Assembly: GCA_038030265.1 (NCBI GenBank)
Contig: CM075939.1
Location: forward strand, 44,373,253 to 44,437,252
DNA length: 64,000 nt
Source of the DNA: Corythucha ciliata
Taxonomy: Eukaryota; Arthropoda; Insecta; Hemiptera; Tingidae
Direction of reading: 5' to 3'
In this document: in pieces, positions 33,240-42,035 of the stretch
Layout: every line of letters starts with the position of its first letter
Position numbering within the stretch: the first letter of the stretch is position 1
Notes under the pieces: generated by a model
Database searches by the model: none
What the model saw: the letters and a program-made list of their open reading frames with translations, nothing else
Told to the model about the DNA's origin: nothing
Translations under genes and position numbers: made by a program

Positions 33240-34150
33240 CAAAACTTAAAATGAATTCACGGATATAATTGAGAAAAACACTAATTTGTGCATGAAATTA
33301 AGAAATAATGCACAATTGTAGCTGCAAATGGATAATCGGAAATTCACTCTTTCCGGGGGAAACTTCACGGAGGTAAAAAACGAGACAAAGTGCTGACTCG
33401 CGGCTAAAATGAAGAAAAGCGTTCATTTACAGCCAAAATTGAGAAAATTTACAGTTCAACGGCCACTTTGTAGCAGAAATAAATAAGTAATTCATATTAT
33501 CACTAGGGAAGAAATCGCTAATTCGTTGCTAATAATCGAGAAAAACTCGTAAAACATATTGTCGACTTGTATGATAGTGATAATTGAGAAAAAGCGCTCT
33601 CTCACAGCTACAACTGAGAAAACGCCAATTCGCTGACTAAATTGAGAAAGGCTCGCTGATTCGCCAAAAAAAATGGGAAAAATCGCTTATTCGCGACCTG
33701 AATCTTATCATCGAATTCGCGCTCGTGCCTTGCGAAAAACAAGAATTGGCGTTTTCTTAATTTTAAAAGCGATTTAGCGTTTTTCCCCACACTTCAGCTC
33801 GCTTTTCCTCAATTTCATCGGTGAATTAGTTTTTTTTTTCTTCATTTTAGCCATGAATTTGAGACTTTTCTCAATTTTTGCCGTGAATTCGTGTTTTACC
33901 TGACTTATAAGCCGCTATTGAATTCTCCAAATTGTATCCGTGATTTATCGCATTTTCTTTATTTTGGTCGCGAATAATAAGCACTTTTCAGTGCGTTTTC
34001 TCAATTTTAGTCGTCTAAGGACCTCCAGATAATAAGGATCAGCGTATTTTCTCTATTTTAGTTGCGAAATTGCCTCCAGAAGGCGCCAAGATAATGCCAA
34101 TGCTCCTTGCTAATTTTCAACCAAAAAACTTTTTTTCTGTGTGCGAAATG
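33240..34150. repeat. Degenerate ~30-bp minisatellite, orientation switch inside
   Basis: Up to about 33700 the units read CGCTAATTC-GGCTAAAATTGAG; after about 33730 they read AATTTTAGCC-TGAATTAGCG, so the array reverses direction within this block. Confidence 0.6.
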
Positions 34151-34775
34151 GATCATTTTTATGATACTTACCTATAGGATTTTCAGCAAACCCAAAAGCC
34201 ATGACCTTAGGTTTTTAGCAAGCCCAAAAGCCACGCAATTGGGTTTTCAGGAAGCCCCAAACCCATGAAATTGGCGTTTCAGTTCTTCAGCGAGGAAACC
34301 CCGCGAAATTAGCGTTTAAGTGAGCCATATGTGCGCAAAATGTGTTGTATAGCTAGAAAATCCCTCGCGTTTTAATGAGGCAGAATGGCTAAAACCGCGT
34401 AATTGTGATTCTGAATGAGACAACTCCGCGAAATTGGAGGTTCATAAGAAAATCGGCGAAATTTAGGTGTTTTTGAGAATGAAATTCGATGTATTTTATT
34501 ATTTAGTGAGCAAGACGTGCGAAAATGTTTCATTTGATGGGAAGAACCTCGCGAAATTCATATTACAGCAACAAAAAGGTGGGAAATTGGGTTTTCAGCA
34601 TTAAAACAACCGCGAAATTGGGGTTTCTGCGAGTCAGAACCATGAAAATGGGTTTTTAGCGAGAAAAATCCGCGAAATGTTGTTAGTGAGAGAAATCCGC
34701 AAAAAAACACTTAATTCGTGGCTAAAACTGAGGTAAATGGCTAATTCATGGTCGCAATTCTACTTGAAACGCATG
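34150..34775. repeat. Minisatellite with ~28-30-bp unit, GCGAAATTGGGTTTTCAG type
   Basis: About fifteen degenerate units of CCGCGAAATTGGGTTTTCAG plus GAGCCAAAA. A few similar units recur at 18480-18600 and 60110-60400. Confidence 0.65.
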
Positions 34776-34975
34776 TTTTTCTGCTCTGCAGGATATACAA
34801 GGATCTCTTTTCTTCATTTTCACCTCCCCTCTCACAACATCCCTTTTAACCTTGCTCACTCAACGTGAGCCAATTGAATTCTGCTCCTCGGGGTAAGACT
34901 CTGTGCATCTCAATTTGCTCTGCGAGAGACGAAGTGACAAGAGGTGGATCCGGAAATGCAAATAAAGCGCGGTGG
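34776..34975. repeat. Dispersed repeat, copy 1 of 2
   Basis: CTGCTCTGCAG through CAATTGAATTCTGCTCCTCGG, GACTCTGTGCATCTCAATTTG and GAAGTGACAAGAGGTGGATC to GCAAATAAAGCG matches 53052-53262 in the same order and orientation. Nature unknown; noncoding. Confidence 0.7.
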
Positions 34976-35610
34976 AATACTTCCCCAGACAATTAAATTA
35001 AATTTTAGATAGTTAATAACGTTACTTTCAAGCTTTCGCAGCTGTTGGCCTATCCACCTACTTTTTTGGTTCCAAACTGTAATTCGTGTGAACTGTAATT
35101 CGCAAATTGTAACGAACTGCGGGGTAGGGACCATGCACCAGAGCTTCATTGAAGTAAAAATCACCGTGTAATCACCTTGTGAATATGTGAACAGCGCGAT
35201 TTTTTTTTATGCAGTAAAGCCATCGACATTTCTTCTTTTAATGCGTTATATCACCAAGGATTTATTCATTACGCACCAACGCCACGATATTTTCACCCTT
35301 GGAAGTGGATTTAGTGGTTTTTATTCGGCCAATTGAACTGTGAAATGTCATCTTTGAAGAATACCCGTCAAATTGTCTTTTCATGAAGTCTAAAACTCGC
35401 GAAATGGGTTTTCAGGGCGAGTCAGCCTCTCAAAACTCCCAGTTCACATAGCTGTTTGTCTCCTTCGGATTGCCAATTTTGTTGACACTCCCCCCTTCAA
35501 CCAGTAACATTCGTACAATTATAGTCGCCCCACCCATCGTTTGATGGAATATGATGTGACGCCGTGTAGCTTAATGCGGCGGTCCGAAGATTGAGGGCCT
35601 TGAGGAAATA
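34976..35610. other. No gene seen; possible internal side of the LTR element
   Basis: If the LTR at 35626-37506 belongs to a complete element on the minus strand, gag and pol should lie here. No gag, protease or RT frame is visible, so the element is truncated or a solo LTR with a short internal remnant. Confidence 0.45.
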
Positions 35611-35623
35611 ATCACGGTCGCCA
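35611..35623 (-). promoter_or_regulatory. Candidate primer-binding site
   Basis: The minus strand reads TGGCGACCGTGAT two bases after the ...ACAACAACA end of the LTR. A TGG start just past the 5' LTR is the normal place for a tRNA primer site, and TGGCGACCG matches the 3' end type used by many invertebrate LTR elements. Confidence 0.45.
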
Positions 35624-35799
35624 CCTGTTGTTGTCTTCTGGGTAACAGGCCCCAATATATTTTGTGGTAGTTACAATATTTACAGTGTTGAAAATTAATA
35701 TTCTTTCTGGAAAAGAGGTGTTCGCTCCGGGGAGGTCGGTCGTACTTCTGGACGCGAGCTCCTTCAGCGGTAGCCGTGCCTCTTTCGGTGGTGGGTGAG

Positions 35800-37200
35800 C
35801 GCCCTTGCGCTCGCCACAGATCCTCTGGGTCGTCAGGGAGCGTCCCTCGATGCTGCCTGTGGGCCCTCTGGGTCGAAAAGGTGGGTAGCGCCCTTGCGCT
35901 TGCCCCAGATCCTTGGGGTTGGTAGCTCGATAGCGCCCTCGCGCTCGCCACAGGTCCTCTGGGCCGAAGTTCGGTTAGCGCCCTTGCGCTTGCCCGAGAT
36001 CCTTGAGGATGGTGGCCGATTAGAGCCCTTACGCTTGCCGCAGGTCCTCTGTCTGGGTCGAAGTTTGATTAGCACCCTTGCGCTTGCCCTAGATCCGGGA
36101 GGTTGGTGGTCGATTAGCGCCCTTGCGCTCGCCACAGGTCCTCTGGGCCGAAGTTCGATTAGCGTCCCTTACGCTTGCCCTAGATCCTTGGGTATTCGGT
36201 CGGTTAGCGCCCTTGCGCTTGCTCCAGGTCCTCGGGGTCGTCTATGAGCGTCCCACGACGCTATCTTCGGGTCCTCCGGGCTGAAGTTCGGTTAGCGCCC
36301 TTGCGCTCGCTCCAGGTCCTCGGGGTCGTCTATGAGCGTCCCTCGACGCTATCTGCGGGTCCTCCGGGGTGAAGTTCGGTTAGCGCCCTGCGCTTGCTCC
36401 AGTCCTCCTGGGTGGCCGGTCAGTTAGCGCCCTTGCGCTTGCTCCAGGTCCTCGGGGTCGTCTATGAGCGTCCCTCGACGCTATCTGCGGGTCCTCCGGG
36501 GTGAAGTTCGGTTAGCGCCCTGCGCTTGCTCCAGTCCTCCTGGGTAGCCGGTCGGTTAGCGCCCTTGCGCTTGCTCCAGGTCCTCGGGGTCGTCTATGAG
36601 CGTCCCTCGACGCTATCTGCGGGTCCTCCGGGGTGAAGTTCGGTTAGCGCTCCTGCGCTCGCTCCAGCTGTAAGGGTGAGGACAGGGATGTGGTTCTGTC
36701 GCTCACCAGGAGTTCAAGGGCAGCCAATTAAGGCGCTAAGCCCTCTAGGCCCTCTGGTAAGGATTCACCCTGGGAGGTATGGGGTAGGAAGGTGGAGCCT
36801 TCGTCGACCAATGACTGGGAGAAGCAGCCGGGGGTGGAGGGTGTTTGGCTGGGAACTCCTCGGTGTTCGTCAACCACAATGGGGAGAACTACCGGGGGGT
36901 ACGACGGGTTCTGCTGGAAGTCCTTCCGGTTGGAAGTTAGCGCCCCTCGCGCTGTCCGTAGGTCCTCTGGGGTGGTCCTGGGTCCGGTTAGCGTCCTTTT
37001 CGCTTCCCTCTGACTCGGCCGGTCCTCGGTGTTCGTCAACCACAATGGGGAGAACTACCGAGGGGGCGACGGGTTCGCTGGGAGTCCTCCTGGTTGGCAG
37101 TTAGCGCCCTTGGCGCTGTCCGTAGATCCTCTGGGGTGGTCCTGGGTCCGATTGTCCCTTCTTGGAGTTCCACTGCTGCTCCAGTTAGCGTCCTGTTCGC
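35800..37200. repeat. Array of ~24 short hairpins, AGCGC...GCGCT type
   Basis: The word TTAGCGCCCTTGCGCTTGCT and variants occur about 24 times at 35-110-bp intervals, embedded in CAGGTCCTC-GGGTCGTC spacers. Each is a stem with a loop of 4-7 bases. Arms change together: AGCGC/GCGCT in most; AGCGT/ACGCT in those reading GAGCGTCCCTCGACGCT and TTAGCGTCCCTTACGCT. Higher-order units of about 115 bp repeat nearly perfectly at 36290-36650. Degenerate open frames on either strand only reflect the repeat. Confidence 0.8.
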
Positions 37201-37315
37201 TTCCCGTTGAGTCGGCTGGTCTTCTTCCGGGTTGGTCCTGGGTGTCTTGGCTGGTCCAGTGATCCTTCTTCTCTGGCTGCGGCCGTCCGGATCCCATTTT
37301 TGGGTCACCGCGCTG

Positions 37316-37323
37316 TTTATATA
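37316..37323 (-). promoter_or_regulatory. TATA box of the LTR
   Basis: TATATAAA on the minus strand, 184 bases into the LTR; transcription would run leftward through the hairpin array. Confidence 0.5.
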
Positions 37324-37506
37324 GCCCGATGGGAGGCACCACCCACGGGTCTTCCAGTGGTAGGGAATGGGCGGTCCTTCGCGGAGTCGGCGCGCGGCGC
37401 CCTTTTCCCACCTCTTGAGGGTTCTGGTGGGTGGCTATGCGATTTTTTAGGAAGGGTGATTCTTCACCTTACCGAGATCGGGGGGGCGTTTGGTTACCCG
37501 ATCTCA

Positions 37507-38150
37507 GATGTATTGATTTGATTTAATTAATTGAGATATTGTCCCCTACCCTACCCATGGGCGAAGCCAGAGTGGGGTGGGTGTGAGCAGCTGCCCTCCC
37601 CTAAACTGCTTACCCCTGGATACCACCAAAATGTACAAATCTTTCAGGTTCGCTATCACGGGATAAGCACATTCAATAACCAATTTCACGCATTTTGCCT
37701 TCATGAACCACTTTTGCGCGTTTGGCTCACTGCTCACATTTCGCTATCTAAAAAACATAAATTCTCTGATTTTTTTTCGTGAAAGCCGTGAGTTTCCGTG
37801 GCCGGAAGATAAATTGTATGCGGTTGCCTAATGCAACAACTAATTTTGCGGATTTTTCTTTCCAAAAAACAATTTCCGCAGGTCTGAAAATGGAGGTCAC
37901 TATACTGAGAACCCAAAGTCTCGGATTACGCTTCTCCGCAATCTAAAATCGCCAGTTTAGTGATAAAATTAGCAGTTTTATGCAAAAATCACATTTGCAG
38001 TACCTATACTAGAATCGCCATTTTGTGATAAAATAGAAATTTTCGTGATAAACCACCATTTTGTGCTAAAATCGCCATTTGGCTGAAAAACATGTTTTTT
38101 CGTTCGGCGTAAAATCGAGACTGCAGGTTTTCAGGGCACGGTCGGTAGTT
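37507..38150. repeat. Short loose repeats, no gene seen
   Basis: 37920-38110 has about eight units of AAAATCGCCATTTTGTGATA. The rest is unassigned. Confidence 0.5.
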
Positions 38151-38284
38151 CGCTGGAGGGGATTGATATGACACATAATTTATTGTCTTTATTTATTTAC
38201 ATTGATGAAACATTGGTTCGAATGACAGGAAAATTGAATTGACGAGGGCATTTGCATATTGGTGTGGTACGGACAAGGCAACGT

Positions 38285-39100
38285 TCACTGGTCGGCGTGC
38301 TTTCGAATAAAATGTTTATCAAGATGGGTCTTTTGGGTGCCCTTGTAGTCACAGAGTGAGCAATTGAAGGGCTTCTCGCCCGTGTGCTTTCGAATATGTT
38401 TAACAAGATTGTATTTTTGGCCACACTTGTACTCACAGTGCGCACACATGAAGGGCTTTTCGTCGGTATGCCTTCGAAGATGACGAACAAGTTTGTCTCT
38501 TCGGTCGCTCTTGAAGTCACATCGTGAGCAATTGAAGGGCTTCTCACCGGTGTGCTTTCGCTGATGACGAACAAGTTGGCTCTTGCGGGCACACTTGAAG
38601 TCACATTGTGTGCAATTCATCAAGGGCTTGTCGCGGCAGTGCGTTAGAAGATGACTACGAAGATTGCTCTTTTTGGCGCACTTGTAGTCACAGGATGAGC
38701 ATTTGAAGGGTTTCTCGCCGGTATGCTTTCGGTTATGTGTAACAAGGACAGATTTAAAGGCGCACGTGAACTCACAATGCTTGCATTTGAAAGGCATCTG
38801 ACCGTTGTGCTTTCTAAGATGCTGAACAATTCTACATCTAACGGCGCACTTGTAGTCACAGTGAGCGCAATTGAAGGGTTTCTCACCGGCAGCTTGCGTT
38901 GGAAGATGTTCATTAATTTCACTCACTGTGTCGCAAGTGAAGTGGCGCATTTGAAGTGGCATTTGAAGTGGTGAAATAGAGAAGTTGTTGCGTGGGCAAA
39001 CGAAAGTCCTTTCGACGTTGTGTGTTCGACTAATATGATTAATGAGTTCGCTCTTTATTGAGCACTCGCACCCACAGTAGTAACATGTAAACGTATCCAC
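38285..39100 (-). CDS. C2H2 zinc-finger protein, locus ZF3 (start codon changed to GTG)
   Basis: A 271-codon open frame with the family N-terminal finger (CYYCGCECSIKSELINHI), a variant second finger enlarged by an SPLQMPLQM insertion, and seven canonical C2H2 fingers (residues ~82 to 267). The canonical fingers carry TGEKPF-type linkers and the CDYKC/CDFKC wording, ending HADQ-TGA. It is a probable nuclear DNA-binding protein with no KRAB, ZAD or BTB domain seen. Where the paralogues have ATG this copy has GTG (39100-39098), preceded in frame by a stop. The first in-frame ATG lies in the enlarged second finger (LQM). Possible point mutation, base-call error or non-ATG start. Upstream block and TATA-like word are present at 39249. 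Confidence 0.8.
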   Translation of the reverse strand: MDTFTCYYCGCECSIKSELINHISRTHNVERTFVCPRNNFSISPLQMPLQMRHFTCDTVSEINEHLPTQAAGEKPFNCAHCDYKCAVRCRIVQHLRKHNGQMPFKCKHCEFTCAFKSVLVTHNRKHTGEKPFKCSSCDYKCAKKSNLRSHLLTHCRDKPLMNCTQCDFKCARKSQLVRHQRKHTGEKPFNCSRCDFKSDRRDKLVRHLRRHTDEKPFMCAHCEYKCGQKYNLVKHIRKHTGEKPFNCSLCDYKGTQKTHLDKHFIRKHADQ

Positions 39101-39248
39101 TATGGTTTTGCGATACTAACGTCAGGGAGAAAACTTTTAAGCAGCAGCAGTTTGCTCGAGCAGTTTTGAAGAATCCGAGCTAATGGACCACCGGTAGAAC
39201 ATTAATTGAAAGTATGAGCGAAGTGTGACGGGAATTAAAACAAACTCA

Positions 39249-39256
39249 TATTTATA
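39249..39256 (-). promoter_or_regulatory. TATA-like box, ZF3
   Basis: TATAAATA on the minus strand about 150 bp before the start-codon position, within an upstream block conserved among the ZF loci (TTTTTAAAATAG-TATAAATA...CACTTCGCTC). Confidence 0.45.
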
Positions 39257-39259
39257 CTA

Positions 39260-39640
39260 TTTTAAAAAGTGAGCAAAGTGCTTCGAATTGTGTGTTGGGC
39301 TATTCTTTTCTTATCGTAGGAAATAAAAACATTTTTCGTTTTTACTACGAAAGGAGTGGCTGAATCCTTCAGTCAACTGGGTAAACATTAACTTCAATTA
39401 AGCATCTAACTGACTGTAATTTGAGCCTGTAAATTAAATGCACGCTCTGGTTTTTGAAGCATTCGAATAATCCTCCTCGAAGAATTCTACGGGTATCGCA
39501 AGGAGCGGACCGGGATAGATTATTGATCAAAAACAGACCGATTACAAATAGTTTCAACGGGGAATAGTCAGTTTCTGGACTGAATTCTATTAGTTTTCAG
39601 ACCGTCCAGTCATCAAATATCGGCTAAAACTGATATATTA
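39260..39640. repeat. Conserved distal upstream sequence of ZF3
   Basis: Shared with the region upstream of ZF5 (62000-62420), for example AGTTTCTGGACTGAATT, and of ZF2 (26580-26790). It shows that the duplicated unit reaches about 500 bp upstream of the coding start. Confidence 0.55.
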
Positions 39641-41030
39641 GTGAGTTTTAGCACTCTCCCGTTAAATCCTCCGGAAACTATACTTTCAAATTTCAACCAA
39701 TCAGATGTTTCGTAACCAAGCAACGACTGATTTATCGTTTGCGTTATCGTTGGAGGTGGTGTTGCTAAAAGTCTCTGTTATGCACTACTTTACGGATTTT
39801 GTTAAAAAGCGCTAGTTAAGACAGATTTTTGTGGGAAAGGGGTGGTTTGGCTCAACACGATATTGTTATAGCAGTCACAGTAGTTGACTGGTGGCAGGGG
39901 CGTCTACTCAAGGGCGGTTGGACGCCGTCGGCGTCCATCTGACGCTATGGGGGGTGGGCGGGGAAAAGCGAAAACCTTCGTCAGGAGGGCAATTCGTGGT
40001 GATGATATTCGTGGCGGTGGGGAAGCGTCCACAACTTTCGAGGGCGGATGATGTCCGAAAGTTGTTGCGATTGGGGTGTGCGCAAGGTGGACACCGGGAG
40101 GGGGAATGGTCCAGGATATGTAGCACAGGATAGGGCTAGGGATTTCTTAGGGGGGCAAGGTTTATCTGGCCACCCAGGTAACGAGGAACAAGCTTTATAT
40201 TATGTTATTACCGTCCCCTAAGAAGGCGGGGGCAATATTTCATTCAGTCATATCCACATCAATATTATACTGTCTATCAGGCGGAGCCCTATTGCAAGAT
40301 TGGGAGCTGCGAGTTTCTTGAGGTAGTTACGAGATTGAAGTGTAAGACTGAACGGCCACGAAATTTTAAGTTTCAAAGGATTAATAGCCACAAATTGCAC
40401 GTTCAGAGACAAAATGGCCAGTTATAGAAGAAAATCAACCACAAAGTGGCGAGTTCACCAGGGGATGTATTAAGGCTCGGTTTTTGTTGATATTTTTCAA
40501 TTTTTCAAGAGCGGTGCCATCCCCAACTTTTGAGGTTCCTACATACACCATATCCTTTCAATTATTTGTTGGATTCGCACCGAGTAAGTGCGAGGTGCAC
40601 ATTCTCCACGCCAATTTCGCGTGGTTGACACATTCAAGAATTCATTTTCATGGGTTTTGACTCAACCCAAAAAGCTATTCGCGGGTCAAGGTTCTTCAAA
40701 ACTAACATGGGGCATGATTTAGCTCGTTCTAAGCCAACATTTCGCCAATCTGGATCTTTTAGGAACCATGAATTTCACGTGGTTACCTCCATACATTACT
40801 AAACTTCGCGGGGTATTTGACCCCTGCGACCCTCCAGACTCGTTCAGTAGCGGGTACCAAGCTATAGTGGCAAAAAGGGCGGACCACCGCCGCCTCTAAT
40901 TAGCTTGAAGATTAACAAAAAAACAGAAGGAGCCACTGTATCCGGTTGGACGGGGACGTTTTGCCGAATATTCGATTAAGCCCACGCAAGTGCTATTCTG
41001 GAACCAATATGGACAAAAATGTACTTATTC
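39641..41030. other. No gene seen
   Basis: A GC-rich patch (39890-40150) begins CAGGGGCGTCTACTC, which could be a hAT-like end, but no partner was found. 40370-40830 has sparse short repeats. Confidence 0.35.
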
Positions 41031-41890
41031 GTGCCTTACGGAGGCAACTTCGTGGCTAAAATAGAGAAAATACGCCGATCCCTCTATAGTTATTCGTGTT
41101 GGCACTTGAGCGGCTGAAATTTGAAAGGCGCACTGTAGTGCTGTCCTTGCAAGTACGCGGCATAAAAAGGTTAGAACAGAAGCTAATATTCGTCGCTAAA
41201 ACAGTGAAAAGAAAAACGCTCATTCGCTGTTTCTCGATGCAACTTCCAGACTAAAATTGTGTAAAAATCGCTGAATGAACAGCCATAATGTGATGTTCTT
41301 GGATCTATTCTTGGATTTATGAAAGTCGCTAATTCACGGGTAAAATACATGAAAAAGGCTGATTCATTATTAGCAAAATTCAGCAAAAGAAAGTACAAAT
41401 TAATGGCCAAGAGAAAAAAATAAAGTTGCAAATTCTCGGCAAATACTGAGAAATATCGCAAATTCATGCGTAAGATTAAGAAAAATCGTTAGTTCGGGGC
41501 TAAAATTAGAAAACAGCGATCTCCCGCTTCTGATGAAGGCAATTCCACGGCTATCACTAAAGAGGCTAAAATTAAAAAAAAAAAACACTAATTCATGGCC
41601 AAAATGGAGACAAGCACTATAATTTACGGGTAAAATTTAGCTAATTCATGGTCATAATTGATAAAAACCCCAACTTGCGGCTAAAATTGGGAAACGCCAA
41701 TTCGCAGCATTTCGGGTGAATGCAACTTCGAATCTAAAATGGTGAAAAGGCGCTAATTCATGACTAAAGCAGTACCCAGTAGTAGTAATTCGCATCTATA
41801 ATGAAGAAAAAAAGTTAATTCGAGACTAAAATTAAGAATGATTACCAACCTAACTTCTTTTTTATTTCTATTTTAGCCATTATCTGACAA
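41031..41890. repeat. Degenerate ~30-bp minisatellite
   Basis: CGCTAATTCA-GGCTAAAATT-GAGAAAAA units up to the 3' side of the retroelement. Confidence 0.6.
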
Positions 41891-42035
41891 AATAGTGAAT
41901 TTTACAAACTAATAACAAAAATACACTAATTTATAACAAAAATTGCATGGGTTCTTCATCGAAATGCACGACCTTCAACTTTCACATTCCCAGCTGAGCA
42001 GCTGCCCCATCGCGAAAGCCGAGCTCTGCAGATCT

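Larger units (their letters stand above)
35626..37506 (-). mobile_element. LTR of an LTR retrotransposon
   Basis: On the minus strand it starts TGAGATCGGGTAACC (37506) and ends GACAACAACA (35626), giving TG...CA ends. It has a TATA box (TATATAAA, 37323-37316) and is followed by the candidate primer site. It is GC-rich and 1881 bp, a large LTR. Most of the region after the TATA box is a tandem hairpin array. Sequence right of 37507 resembles the ordinary flank of the ZF loci (compare 53390 and 60900), which supports the boundary. The second LTR and the coding region are not seen. Confidence 0.5.

Noticed and set aside
35795..37521. Several long open frames on both strands (for example 35795-36247 and 36676-37104)
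   Set aside because: They arise from the GC-rich hairpin repeat, which lacks stop codons in several frames; the translations are low-complexity echoes of the repeat unit.
39890..40150. Possible second hAT-like element starting CAGGGGCGTCTACTC
   Set aside because: No matching inverted end or 8-bp duplication found nearby.
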